Shown in pieces: positions 1 to 9,805 of a stretch of 64,000 nucleotides of DNA; positions within the stretch are counted from its first letter, which is position 1; the number at the start of each line of letters is the position of its first letter. The notes beneath the pieces are model-generated. The model ran no database searches, was not told where the DNA came from, and was given only the letters and a program-made list of their open reading frames with translations. The stretch is taken from NCBI GenBank assembly GCA_905182105.1, contig CAJJAR010000008.1:25220-89219 (forward strand). The letters run 5' to 3'. The position numbers and the translations under genes are program-made. The DNA comes from an uncultured Paracoccaceae bacterium (GTDB lineage Bacteria; Pseudomonadota; Alphaproteobacteria; Rhodobacterales; Rhodobacteraceae).

Positions 1-368
1 CCCAGTTTGGCGCTTTTGAAGAAATCTTGCCACCAGGTTCCTCTTCGTCGGTCAAACATTGGCATGCAGGTGATGATGAGATGGTTTATGTATTGCAGGG
101 GGAAGTCACACTTCACGAGGTGGATGATAGCGTAATTTTGTGCTCGGGCGACGCTGCGACGTTTAAAGCTGGAGATCCAATTGCTCATAACTTGCAAAAT
201 TGCAGTAACACAGAGGTCCGATATCTTGTGATTGGCACAAGGTCTTCAGGCGACATAGTGACGTACCCAGATCATGACTGCGCCCTGCATGTCGACAGAA
301 AGGCAGAGAGCAGCAACTGGACGGATCATGCTGGCTCTCCCGCAGATAGCCCTTACAAAATGAACTGA
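1..368 (+). CDS. Cupin-domain protein, 3' part (5' end outside window)
   Basis: The reading frame is open to the window edge (first full codon at position 3), so this is the C-terminal part of a longer gene; the TTG at 27 is only an in-frame codon. A cupin motif 1 is visible as HWH, four residues, E, six residues, G, and a weaker motif 2 with a metal-ligand-type His follows GDPIA. This is a small beta-barrel sensor or enzyme domain, often metal-binding. The substrate cannot be told. The last 30 residues are polar and probably outside the barrel. It converges with nadE, leaving a gap of about 160 bp. Family assignment is fairly sure; function is unknown. Confidence 0.75.
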   Translation, partial: QFGAFEEILPPGSSSSVKHWHAGDDEMVYVLQGEVTLHEVDDSVILCSGDAATFKAGDPIAHNLQNCSNTEVRYLVIGTRSSGDIVTYPDHDCALHVDRKAESSNWTDHAGSPADSPYKMN

Positions 369-528
369 AGGCATTAATCGCGACAACAGAACCGATATTG
401 GAGTTCAGCTTTAGTGCACATCACGGTCATTCGGCGTAGCGCAGCATCCAATATTTTGGGCTCAAAGCTGCCATCGGGCATCTCCAGCTCCAGTTTTCTC
501 AGCCAACCCTGATCAATCTATCACCCGC

Positions 529-2187
529 TCAACTCGGATCGCGCCAACGGTTCACAATTGGATAACGGCGATCCAACCAGAACGCCCCCTTCGTTAATCG
601 CGCACCCGGTGCGGATTGGAAGCGTTTGTATTCGGAAATATAGATTAGGTGCTCGACCTTCTTTACCACATCACGATCAAACCCAGCGGCCACGCAATCG
701 GCGACAGAGGCGTCATTGTCCACCAGCATTTCAAGCAACGCATCCAGCACCGGATAATCCGGCAGGCTGTCGCTATCTTTTTGATCGTCGCGCAGCTCTG
801 CACTTGGGGCCTTGGTGATGATGCTATCAGGGACCACAGCCCCCTCTGGTCCCATCATCCAGTCGCGGTGGTTGGCATTGCGCCAGCGGCAGGTTTCGAA
901 CACCCGCATTTTATACAGGTCTTTGATCGGGTTATAACCGCCAGCCATATCGCCATAGATCGTGGCGTATCCCACCGCGACCTCTGATTTATTGCCAGTG
1001 GTCAAAACCATCTCGCCAAATTTGTTGCTCATCGCCATCAACAACAAACCGCGCAGGCGGGACTGGATGTTCTCCTCGGTCAGCCCTTCTTCAAGGCCTG
1101 CGAACAATGGGGCCAACGTATTGGTAATCGCCTCACGCCCCTCAGCGATGGGAACGTAATCATACCGACAGCCCAGCGCATTGGCGCAGGCCTCTGCATC
1201 CTCAAGGCTCGCCTTGCTGGTGTATTCAGACGGCAACATGACGCAGCGCACATTTTCAGCGCCCAAGGCATCTGTGGCGATCGTCGCCACGATGGCAGAA
1301 TCAATACCGCCGGACATACCCAACAGAACCTTTTTGAAACCCGTCTTGCCCATATAGTCGCGCAACGATTGAACCATCACACGGTAGTCTTGTTCCCACG
1401 TGTCTGGTTGAGCGGTCTTAACCCCATCCTTAACACGCCAGCCATCAGTGCCGCGTTCAAGATCAACATGGACAATAGCCGTATCAAACGCAGGCATTTG
1501 AAGGGCCAACCCGCCACCCGGGTTCAGCGCGAATGAAGCACCGTCAAAGACCTGATCGTCCTGACCGCCCACCATGTTCAGATAGATCAGCGGCAGACCT
1601 GTTTCGACAACACGTGACACCATGTGGTTCAGGCGGGTTTCGAATTTGTCACGGTAATAGGGCGATCCATTGGGGATCAAAAGGAATTCAGCACCTGTTT
1701 CAGCCAAGGTCTCTGCCACATCTTCGTGCCATGCATCTTCACAGATTGGGCTGCCGATGCGTGTATTTCCAACGGTATAGGGTCCACCCAAAGGCCCTGC
1801 ATCAAAGATACGGACCTCATCAAACACGGTTTCATTTGGCAGGTGATGCTTAAGCGCCTTGGATGCAACTTTACCGCCCTTACAGATCAGGTAGGCGTTA
1901 TACAGACAGCCATCTTCAAACCACGGGCCACCAATCGCCAAGGCGGGGCCGTCCACACAGTCTTTTGCCAATTGTTCAACAGCAGCCATAGCTGCCTTGT
2001 GAAACACAGGTTTCACCACCAAATCTTGGGCATTGTAACCTGTGATAAACATCTCAGGCAGCGCCACCAGATCAGCACCGGCCGCGCGCCCCTGCTCCCA
2101 TGCATCACGCGCTAAGGCTGCATTGCCAGCGATATCGCCAACGGTTGGATTTAACTGGCACAGTGTAATGCGAAACGTATCAGCCAT
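529..2187 (-). CDS. nadE: Glutamine-dependent NAD(+) synthase
   Basis: Makes NAD+ from nicotinic acid adenine dinucleotide, ATP and glutamine in the cytoplasm. The 552-residue protein has the two-domain layout of the glutamine-dependent enzyme. An N-terminal nitrilase-fold amidase (about 1-250) carries the catalytic triad Glu45 (in ALPEMF), Lys113 (in LKHHLPN) and Cys149 (in GSPICEDAW). The C-terminal synthetase carries the ATP-pyrophosphatase P-loop SGGIDS at 292-297. A GGAG ribosome-binding site lies about 6 bases before the ATG. It stands alone between the converging cupin gene and the divergent MORN gene. Length and motifs agree with the family, so the call is secure. Confidence 0.96.
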   Translation of the reverse strand: MADTFRITLCQLNPTVGDIAGNAALARDAWEQGRAAGADLVALPEMFITGYNAQDLVVKPVFHKAAMAAVEQLAKDCVDGPALAIGGPWFEDGCLYNAYLICKGGKVASKALKHHLPNETVFDEVRIFDAGPLGGPYTVGNTRIGSPICEDAWHEDVAETLAETGAEFLLIPNGSPYYRDKFETRLNHMVSRVVETGLPLIYLNMVGGQDDQVFDGASFALNPGGGLALQMPAFDTAIVHVDLERGTDGWRVKDGVKTAQPDTWEQDYRVMVQSLRDYMGKTGFKKVLLGMSGGIDSAIVATIATDALGAENVRCVMLPSEYTSKASLEDAEACANALGCRYDYVPIAEGREAITNTLAPLFAGLEEGLTEENIQSRLRGLLLMAMSNKFGEMVLTTGNKSEVAVGYATIYGDMAGGYNPIKDLYKMRVFETCRWRNANHRDWMMGPEGAVVPDSIITKAPSAELRDDQKDSDSLPDYPVLDALLEMLVDNDASVADCVAAGFDRDVVKKVEHLIYISEYKRFQSAPGARLTKGAFWLDRRYPIVNRWRDPS

Positions 2188-2376
2188 GGGATGCTCCGGT
2201 CAGATTTCATCTGCACCTATATGCGTTCCAACACGCCCAGAAAACCCCTGACACGCCCAATTAGACGCGAACATTATAACCCATGTGCAAAACCCATTGC
2301 GAGGTGGGCCACCTTATTCTAGGCTGAGCAAGCTTGCACAGTTGCGTGCAGGCCAAGAATTAACACAGGTCTCGCC

Positions 2377-3765
2377 ATGAAACGTCTTATTCTCGCTTTG
2401 TGTTTAGCTGCTACTCCCATGGGGGCATTGGCACAGGATGGTCAGGTTCAGACCAAACAATACGACGATGGCGGCATCTATGAGGGCAGCTTTCGCGGCG
2501 GCCTACAGCACGGAGAAGGCACCTATCGCCTGCCCAATGGCTATGAATATACCGGCGCATGGGATGACGGCGAAATAAAAGGTGAAGGCGTTGCGCGTTT
2601 TCCAAATGGCTCCGTCTACCAAGGTAACTTTTCAAAAGGTAAACCTGACGGCTTTGGCAAAATTACCTTTGCCGATGGCGGAACCTATGAAGGCGACTGG
2701 GTCACTGGTGCAATTATGGGCCAAGGCGTCTCGCTGTATGCAAACGGCGTGCGCTATGAAGGTGAGTTCCGAAATGCCAAACACCATGGCAAAGGCGTTA
2801 TGCAAAGCCCGGGTGGCTATGAATACAAAGGCGACTGGATTGACGGCGTCAAAAACGGCGTAGGCACAATCACCTATCCTGACGGCGCTGTATATGACGG
2901 CGACATCGCCAACGGCAAACGCGAGGGTTCCGGCAAGCTAACGATGCCGGATGGGTTGATCTATGTCGGTTTGTGGAAAGACGGCCAAATCGATGGCTCT
3001 GGCACGCTAACTCAACCCAACGGCGACGTTTATGACGGACAACTGGTATCAGGACGCCGCCAAGGTACAGGCCGTGTAACCTATGCGAACGGTGACATCT
3101 ACGAGGGCGAATTCGCAGATGATCGTCGTCACGGCACTGGCACATTTACCGGCACGGATGGCTACACCTACGTCGGCGCATGGATCGCAGGCCAGATCGA
3201 AGGACAAGGCCGCGTAACCTATCCCGATGGTTCAATCTACGAAGGCAGCTTTCGTGATGACCTTGCCGATGGCACTGGAAAAATAACGTATAAAGACGGT
3301 TCTGTCTATGAGGGCAGCTGGGTCGCTGGTGTGATCGAGGGCAATGGCAAAGCCACCTATGTCAACGGCGTGGTTTATGAAGGTGGTTTTAAAAATGCAC
3401 GTAACCATGGTCAAGGCATCATGACCTATGCCGATGGCTATCGCTATGACGGTGCGTGGGGAAACGGCCAGCGCCACGGTGCAGGCACTGCAACTTATCC
3501 AGATGGCACAGTCTATGTTGGTAACTTTGACAATGGACAGCGAAATGGCACGGGCAAGATCAATATGGCCAATGGCTTTGAATATAATGGCCAATGGCAA
3601 ACGGGTGAGATCAACGGCATAGGCACAGCAACCTACGACAATGGCGATATATACGAGGGCACGTTCCTAAAGGGCAAACGCCAAGGCAGCGGCACAATGC
3701 GCTATGCAACGGGTGAAGAAGCCACTGGCTCTTGGGAAAACGGTGCGCTTACGGAAGGCGGTTAA
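2377..3765 (+). CDS. Exported MORN-repeat protein
   Basis: 462 residues. The first 20 look like a Sec signal peptide (basic MKR, hydrophobic core, cleavage after ALAQ), so the protein is probably periplasmic or exposed at the outer membrane. The rest is almost wholly MORN repeats: 18 complete units of 23 residues with the form Y-x-G-x-(W/F)-x-x-G-x-x-x-G-x-G, plus a partial nineteenth that has lost its Tyr. MORN units form an extended beta-hairpin ribbon used for lipid or protein binding; no enzymatic domain is present. The repeat unit is 69 bp in DNA. The gene is monocistronic, followed by an SDR gene on the other strand. Partner and role are unknown. Confidence 0.85.
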   Translation: MKRLILALCLAATPMGALAQDGQVQTKQYDDGGIYEGSFRGGLQHGEGTYRLPNGYEYTGAWDDGEIKGEGVARFPNGSVYQGNFSKGKPDGFGKITFADGGTYEGDWVTGAIMGQGVSLYANGVRYEGEFRNAKHHGKGVMQSPGGYEYKGDWIDGVKNGVGTITYPDGAVYDGDIANGKREGSGKLTMPDGLIYVGLWKDGQIDGSGTLTQPNGDVYDGQLVSGRRQGTGRVTYANGDIYEGEFADDRRHGTGTFTGTDGYTYVGAWIAGQIEGQGRVTYPDGSIYEGSFRDDLADGTGKITYKDGSVYEGSWVAGVIEGNGKATYVNGVVYEGGFKNARNHGQGIMTYADGYRYDGAWGNGQRHGAGTATYPDGTVYVGNFDNGQRNGTGKINMANGFEYNGQWQTGEINGIGTATYDNGDIYEGTFLKGKRQGSGTMRYATGEEATGSWENGALTEGG

Positions 3766-3775
3766 TCGCTCATTC

Positions 3776-4441
3776 CTACCAAGGCAGCGCCGTTCCTGAA
3801 TAGTCATAGAAGCTACCACTTTGCGCAGGTGTAAGGTTATCCATAACATTCACCAAATTCGCCGCCGCTTGATCCGCTGGAACGCTTGCATGGCGGGCAA
3901 GGTACTTGGACGTGAACGGCGTTTGCACAGTTCCCGGGTGCAACGCAACGACGCTAGAATGCGGATGGCTGCGCCCCAACTCAATCGCAGAGGTGCGCAC
4001 GATCTGGTTCACTGCCGCTTTAGCCGCACGGTAACTGACCCATCCACCCAATCGGTTGTCTCCGATAGACCCCACCTTGGCCGACAGCACAGAAAATACG
4101 CTGGCGCGGTCTTTTCTTAACAGGTGACTCGCATGCGCAAGAAACAGCGCAGGGCCAATAGCGTTAACCGCGAACTGATCTGCCATCGCGACAGAATCAA
4201 TCGCTCTGATCGTTTTCTCAGGGGCCGCACCATTCACGCTCAGCGCCCCAGTGGCAACGATCACCCTGTCAAAGGTGCGATCCAAGCGTCCCAAATGATC
4301 AGCGACACTTTGGGCATCCGTAATGTCCAAACCGTCAATTGAGCGTGAAAGCCCTATAACACTGTCGCCGCGCGTCGTGTGATGGTGTGCAATCGCACCG
4401 CCAATGCCGCCCGAAGCGCCAATAATCAAAACATCTATCAT
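3776..4441 (-). CDS. Short-chain dehydrogenase/reductase (C-factor type)
   Basis: 221-residue NAD(P)-dependent SDR with the nucleotide-binding motif GASGGIGGAI near the N-terminus, a catalytic-type Ser in VLSAKVGS and the YRAAK (YxxxK) active site. The short length and the C-terminal pattern with HPGTVQTPF resemble the CsgA/C-factor-like SDR group often annotated as a cell-cell signalling protein; no substrate can be assigned. I chose the ATG at 4441, not the in-frame codon 27 bases upstream, because GAGGG lies about 4 bases before it and the Rossmann motif begins directly. It converges with the MORN gene, only 10 bases apart. Confidence 0.85.
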   Translation of the reverse strand: MIDVLIIGASGGIGGAIAHHHTTRGDSVIGLSRSIDGLDITDAQSVADHLGRLDRTFDRVIVATGALSVNGAAPEKTIRAIDSVAMADQFAVNAIGPALFLAHASHLLRKDRASVFSVLSAKVGSIGDNRLGGWVSYRAAKAAVNQIVRTSAIELGRSHPHSSVVALHPGTVQTPFTSKYLARHASVPADQAAANLVNVMDNLTPAQSGSFYDYSGTALPW

Positions 4442-4585
4442 ACCCTCGAGGTAGCACAGCACAAACACACTTCAACGCGGATGGCCCAAAATCATAATGC
4501 TACGCTCCGCCTCAAAATGGCACCCCATCCAATTAGACATAAAAACCTACTTTTCATTTGAAAATCAGCGGCTATAACTACCTCA

Positions 4586-4669
4586 ATGACACGTGACGCA
4601 CATACCCTGACCGCGCGCCCTCTCGGCGCAGCACTTTTGTGCGAGCTCTTGCTCCTATCCAGCCTCTGA
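4586..4669 (+). CDS. Putative leucine-rich leader peptide of leuA
   Basis: A 27-codon ORF upstream of leuA that starts with ATG and ends in TGA. Nine of its codons are leucine, including a run of four (CTC TTG CTC CTA) near the end. Its last two codons and the stop lie inside the left arm of a perfect 10-bp hairpin. This is the arrangement of a transcription-attenuation leader, where ribosome stalling at leucine codons during leucine shortage changes the fold of the RNA. That fits its place about 84 bases before leuA, the first enzyme of leucine synthesis. It is too short for homology evidence; the call rests on composition, hairpin and position. Confidence 0.7.
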   Translation: MTRDAHTLTARPLGAALLCELLLLSSL

Positions 4670-4698
4670 GCGTGTCCATCGGCACATCCGCTCAGAGG
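4663..4698 (+). promoter_or_regulatory. Attenuator hairpin before leuA
   Basis: Perfect inverted repeat CCTCTGAGCG (4663-4672) and CGCTCAGAGG (4689-4698) with a 16-base loop region that can extend by TGT/ACA. The left arm contains the end of the leader ORF. No clear U-tract follows (the next bases are GTTATCCG), so it may be an antiterminator or a pause/attenuator stem rather than a classical terminator. Control of leuA by leucine supply is inferred. Confidence 0.6.
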
Positions 4699-4753
4699 GT
4701 TATCCGCGAGGGTCGGATACGTGCCAAGAACTAGGACACAAAAGAGAAACCAA

Positions 4754-6313
4754 ATGACATCTTCCCAAGACAACGTCGTAATTTTCGACACCACATTGCG
4801 CGACGGCGAACAATCCCCCGGCGCAACCATGACTCACGCCGAAAAGCTTGAGATCGCTGGACTGTTGGACGAAATGGGCGTCGACATTATCGAAGCCGGC
4901 TTTCCGATTGCGTCTGAAGGCGACTTCAACGCCGTTTCAGAGATTGCCAAAAATAGTGTGAACTCAGTCATCTGCGGTTTGGCCCGTGCCCAACTGGGCG
5001 ATATTGACCGCTGCTGGGAAGCCGTGAAGCACGCCGCGCAGCCCCGTATTCACACCTTTATCGGCACATCCCCATTGCACCGTGCGATCCCGAATTTGAC
5101 CAAAGACGAAATGGCGATCCGGATTGAAGAAACCGTAAGCCACGCGCGCAACCTTTGCGACAACGTACAGTGGTCCCCGATGGATGCAACACGTACTGAA
5201 TTTGATTATCTGTGCCGCACCGTTGAAATAGCAATTAAAGCAGGTGCGACGACAATCAACATACCTGACACCGTGGGCTACACTGCGCCACGCGAAAGCG
5301 CACAATTAATCCGTGATTTGCTTGAGCATGTGCCGGGTGCCGACAACATCATCTTCGCCACGCACTGCCACAACGACCTTGGCATGGCGACGGCCAACAG
5401 CTTGGCTGCGGTTGAAGCAGGTGCACGTCAAATAGAATGCACCATCAACGGCCTTGGCGAACGCGCTGGCAATACAGCGTTGGAAGAGGTCGTAATGGCC
5501 ATGAAGGTACGCAATGACATCATGCCGTATCAAACTGGTATCGACACAACCAAGCTGATGAACATCTCACGCCGCGTTGCAACAGTTGCTGGCTTTCCTG
5601 TTCAGTTCAACAAAGCCATCGTTGGTAAAAACGCCTTTGCGCACGAATCTGGCATCCACCAAGACGGCATGTTGAAAAACGCCGAGACGTTCGAGATCAT
5701 GCGCCCCGAAGATGTGGGCCTGTCTGGCACCTCCTTGCCCCTTGGCAAACATTCTGGACGCGCAGCACTGCGCGCCAAGCTGGAAGAGCTAGGCGTTGAA
5801 TTAGGTGACAACCAGCTGAAGGACGTTTTTGTTCGCTTCAAAGCACTGGCTGATCGCAAGAAGGAAGTGTTTGATGACGATTTAGTCGCCTTGATGCGCA
5901 ACTCTGACGATCCTGAGAATGATCGTCTAAAAATCACGTCTTTGCGCGTTCAATGCGGAACCGAAGGGCCACAACAAGCCGACCTAAAACTGGAAATCGA
6001 TGGTACAGAACACACAGCCACCGAAACCGGCGATGGCCCAGTGGATGCAACATTCAATGCGATCAAAGCATTGGTTGAACACGAGGCAAAACTGCAGCTT
6101 TACCAAGTGCACGCCGTGACTGAAGGCACAGATGCCCAAGCCACTGTAACAGTGCGTTTGGAAGAAGACGGTCGTATAGTAACGGGCGAATCCGCAGACA
6201 CAGACACTGTTGTTGCCTCTGCCAAAGCCTACGTCCATGCACTAAACCGCCTGCTGGTACGTCGTGAAAAATCAGGCAAAGACACGCCTGAAATCAATTA
6301 CAAAGATGCCTAA
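4754..6313 (+). CDS. leuA: 2-isopropylmalate synthase
   Basis: Condenses acetyl-CoA with 2-oxoisovalerate, the first committed step of leucine synthesis. The 519 residues have the full bacterial layout: a TIM-barrel catalytic domain opening with FDTTLRDGEQSPGA, the divalent-metal motif HCHNDLG, the downstream NGLGERAGN motif, a linker, and a C-terminal LeuA regulatory domain for leucine feedback inhibition (about residue 390 onward). The in-frame upstream codon at 4721 is rejected because the conserved protein starts at MTSSQD and the extension covers leader DNA. The leucine-rich leader ORF and hairpin just upstream suggest attenuation control. A hairpin follows the stop. Confidence 0.96.
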   Translation: MTSSQDNVVIFDTTLRDGEQSPGATMTHAEKLEIAGLLDEMGVDIIEAGFPIASEGDFNAVSEIAKNSVNSVICGLARAQLGDIDRCWEAVKHAAQPRIHTFIGTSPLHRAIPNLTKDEMAIRIEETVSHARNLCDNVQWSPMDATRTEFDYLCRTVEIAIKAGATTINIPDTVGYTAPRESAQLIRDLLEHVPGADNIIFATHCHNDLGMATANSLAAVEAGARQIECTINGLGERAGNTALEEVVMAMKVRNDIMPYQTGIDTTKLMNISRRVATVAGFPVQFNKAIVGKNAFAHESGIHQDGMLKNAETFEIMRPEDVGLSGTSLPLGKHSGRAALRAKLEELGVELGDNQLKDVFVRFKALADRKKEVFDDDLVALMRNSDDPENDRLKITSLRVQCGTEGPQQADLKLEIDGTEHTATETGDGPVDATFNAIKALVEHEAKLQLYQVHAVTEGTDAQATVTVRLEEDGRIVTGESADTDTVVASAKAYVHALNRLLVRREKSGKDTPEINYKDA

Positions 6314-6320
6314 TAAAATA

Positions 6321-6343
6321 GGGTGCGCATTATCTGCGCGCCC
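6321..6343 (+). terminator. Hairpin after leuA
   Basis: GGGTGCGCA (6321-6329) pairs with TGCGCGCCC (6335-6343), including one G-U pair, around a 5-base loop, 8 bases after the leuA stop codon. The following bases are pyrimidine-rich but lack a clean T-run, so this is a probable rather than certain terminator. Confidence 0.5.
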
Positions 6344-6364
6344 CACCCTCCTTCTCTTGTTCCT

Positions 6365-6395
6365 AAATATCCCGGAGTCTGAGGCAGCACCTCAG
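6365..6395. repeat. REP-like intergenic hairpin element, copy 1
   Basis: An AAATATCCCGGAG head is followed by the hairpin CTGAGG-cagca-CCTCAG. A related head (AAATAATCTCCGGGGGAG) followed by a GC hairpin occurs at 13848-13889, also just downstream of a plus-strand gene. Two related copies in intergenic DNA suggest a small dispersed element, but two copies are thin evidence. Confidence 0.35.
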
Positions 6396-6415
6396 TCCAC
6401 CAGAAAACCCAATCC

Positions 6416-7003
6416 CTAACCTCGGTAAGGATCCCGCGCGCCGCGATCCGCAGACAATGAGTGTTGGGACCGCTCCACAATCAACTCAACAGCATCCGCC
6501 AAATGCACTTCCCCAATCGCCATATCCCCTGCAGAAACACGAAGCTTGTGCGCCTCCAACATGACTTCAGCATGGGATGATCCACGTGGTGGGATGAACT
6601 TGTAACAGGCCAGTTCGATCAACTGCCCAAGCGGGTCTTTGAAATATACCGAATCCATAAACCCGCGATCTTTAACGCCCGAATGCCCGATATCACGTGC
6701 CTCCAACCGTTTGGGCACTTGAGTGAACATCGCACGGTCGACCTCAAACGCCAGATGATGCACACAGCCAATATCCATCGACGTGCGCGTCCGATCAGGT
6801 TTGCGGTTCTCATTCGTAAACACAGTGATCAAACGCCCGTCGCCCGGATCAAAATATAGATGCCCTTCATTGGGGTCATCAAGGTTCGGTTGATCAAAGA
6901 TAAACGGCATGCCCAGCAGCCCTTCCCAAAAATCAATCGACGTCTGGCGATCTGCACCTGTCAACGTAATGTGATGGACGCCCAGCACTTGAATTTTGCG
7001 CAT
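6416..7003 (-). CDS. VOC/glyoxalase-family protein
   Basis: 195 residues with a vicinal-oxygen-chelate fold. The N-terminal half opens VLGVHHITLTGAD and the second beta-alpha-beta-beta-beta unit has CVHHLAFEV and ends DPLGQLIELACY, giving the usual His/Glu metal ligands. Such proteins are ring-cleaving dioxygenases, glyoxalases or related metalloenzymes, and this sequence resembles the ring-cleavage extradiol/glyoxalase branch. Substrate unknown. About 40 C-terminal residues lie beyond the domain. It is divergent from mreB across about 215 bp and has no co-directional partner, so the context does not help. The domain call is secure; the reaction is not. Confidence 0.8.
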   Translation of the reverse strand: MRKIQVLGVHHITLTGADRQTSIDFWEGLLGMPFIFDQPNLDDPNEGHLYFDPGDGRLITVFTNENRKPDRTRTSMDIGCVHHLAFEVDRAMFTQVPKRLEARDIGHSGVKDRGFMDSVYFKDPLGQLIELACYKFIPPRGSSHAEVMLEAHKLRVSAGDMAIGEVHLADAVELIVERSQHSLSADRGARDPYRG

Positions 7004-7214
7004 TCTATTCTCCTTACTCGGTTAGAGTTAGCCTATCGAACAACGCCGCCTGACGGAATGAGGCAAATTAGGTCCAAAATGCGCGGATTGCCGCCCCAGC
7101 TGAGCAGCATTCCCTCTTTCACCCAAAGCGCCATCGCCTTATAAGATAGCGTGTCCATTCAATACGACTCATGGGCGACTTCAATGCCACGCGCTATTAC
7201 CTACAAGGCCTTAA

Positions 7215-8264
<1,050 letters not shown>

Positions 8265-8364
8265 TACAAACGCCCAAACAGCCCAAATCGCTTGCCACAT
8301 CCGGTCAAATCTTGGACAGTCCAAGTAGCCATTCAAGGGCTGACTACCGCAGGAAATAACCGCC

Positions 8365-9273
8365 TTGGCCAACGATCGATCAAACAGTCAGAATTACACC
8401 CGCCCTTTGCGCAGGTTGCTTTTGGTTGTCGTATCCTTGGTCTTGATCGCGACCTTTCTGGTTTGGCGCATCGACAGCCCACGTGTAGAACGGTTTCGCG
8501 CCCAAGTCACCGACCGGATCGTTCCAAACTTTGACTGGGCCATGGCCCCTGTCACCGGTGCGGTGAACTTGTTTCATGATTATCAAAGCTACAACCGTAT
8601 TGCAGAACAAAACCAAGAACTGCACCGCGAGTTGCGCAAAATGCAATCGTGGAAAGAAGCCGCACTACAACTTGAACAAGAGAACGCCCGTCTGCTTGAC
8701 CTAAACAGCGTACGCCTTGATCCCCGCCTAACATTCATCACCGGTGTTGTTCTCGCCGATAGCGGATCACCCTTTCGCCAATCCGTTCTGCTGAACGTTG
8801 GCGCACGTGATGGCCTTGTCGACGGCTGGGCCACCATGGACGGTATTGGCTTGGTTGGTCGTATTTCTGGTGTAGCGAAAAACACCAGCCGTGTTATTTT
8901 ACTTACTGATGCGTCCAGTCGCATTCCTGTTACCATTCAACCCTCCGGCCAGCGTGCGATTGTTGCTGGTGACAACAGTGCCGCACCGCCTATCAATTTC
9001 ATCGAAAGTCCCGATCTTGTGCGCCCCGGTGACCGTGTTGTCAGCTCAGGCGACGGCGGAGTATTTCCTGCCGGTCTGGTTATCGGTCAGGTCGCAGCTG
9101 ACCCCAGTGGCCGTTTACGTGTCCGCCTTGCCGCTGACTATGAACGGCTAAAATTCTTGCGCGTCTTGCGCAGCCACCCCACCGAACCTGTGACCGACAC
9201 CGCAAATGTTTTGACAAACAATATCGGTACGTCTGAACCAACAAGCGGTGAAGAGGCTCCAGCCAGTGAGTGA
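8365..9273 (+). CDS. mreC: Rod-shape-determining protein MreC
   Basis: Bitopic inner-membrane scaffold linking MreB filaments to the periplasmic cell-wall enzymes. The 302 residues have a short cytoplasmic tail, one membrane helix at about 17-36, a Glu/Gln-rich coiled coil at about 75-112, and a periplasmic MreC beta-domain with LLNVGARDGL and GDRVVSSGDGGVFPAGLVIG. The reading frame begins with TTG at 8365, preceded by AGGA about 10 bases upstream; no earlier ATG fits the family's N-terminus. The C-terminus is acidic and low-complexity. It overlaps the start of mreD. Confidence 0.95.
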   Translation: MANDRSNSQNYTRPLRRLLLVVVSLVLIATFLVWRIDSPRVERFRAQVTDRIVPNFDWAMAPVTGAVNLFHDYQSYNRIAEQNQELHRELRKMQSWKEAALQLEQENARLLDLNSVRLDPRLTFITGVVLADSGSPFRQSVLLNVGARDGLVDGWATMDGIGLVGRISGVAKNTSRVILLTDASSRIPVTIQPSGQRAIVAGDNSAAPPINFIESPDLVRPGDRVVSSGDGGVFPAGLVIGQVAADPSGRLRVRLAADYERLKFLRVLRSHPTEPVTDTANVLTNNIGTSEPTSGEEAPASE

Positions 9274-9805
9274 ACACCAGACATCGCGGATTTGGATTAT
9301 GCGTGGTTGGTTCATCGTGCTGGGATTGGCGACCTTGTTCATCCACCTACTCCCCCTCAACGCAATGTCACGCCCTTGGGCCACGCCCGATCTACTTTTA
9401 GGTTTTGCCTTTGCATGGTCAGTCCGCAAGCCTGCATACGTCCCAATCGTATTGCTGGGGATGATGTTATTGCTATCGGACCTTTTACTGCAACGCCCCC
9501 CAGGCCTATGGGCGTTCTTGGGTCTTCTTTGTTGTGAAAGCCTCAAGGGGCGCGCCAAACGTTTACGTGCATCGAACTTCGCCTCTGAATGGCTTACAGT
9601 CATTGTAATGTTGGCTGGCGCTACTATTTCTTACCGCATCATCTTGGCCATGCTTTTGGTCGACCAACCGAACTTAGGATCGCAACTCATCCAAACGATA
9701 ACAACGATCCTATACTACCCAGTCATCGCTTTTGCGGCCCACGTCTTCATGGGAGTGCGCAAAGGCATCCCTGGCGATTTGGACACACGTGGAGGCAGCC
9801 TGTGA
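9266..9805 (+). CDS. mreD: Rod-shape-determining protein MreD
   Basis: Small polytopic inner-membrane member of the elongasome, about 179 residues with around five predicted membrane helices and the typical MreD run RPWATPDLLLGFAFAW. I start it at GTG 9266, which overlaps the mreC stop by 8 bases and has AGAGG (9252-9256) about 9 bases upstream. The GTG at 9248 is also in frame but lies before that ribosome-binding site. Translation is probably coupled to mreC. The stop overlaps the GTG of the next gene by four bases. Confidence 0.9.
   Translation: MSEHQTSRIWIMRGWFIVLGLATLFIHLLPLNAMSRPWATPDLLLGFAFAWSVRKPAYVPIVLLGMMLLLSDLLLQRPPGLWAFLGLLCCESLKGRAKRLRASNFASEWLTVIVMLAGATISYRIILAMLLVDQPNLGSQLIQTITTILYYPVIAFAAHVFMGVRKGIPGDLDTRGGSL

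Noticed and set aside
2377..3765. Regular repeats in DNA that could look like a CRISPR or tandem array
   Set aside because: The 69-bp period is in frame and encodes MORN repeats behind a signal peptide; there are no unique spacers.
9589..9801. Long N-terminal extension of the PBP2 frame
   Set aside because: It overlaps mreD wholly and lacks similarity; GGAGG and the GTG at 9802 give the natural start.
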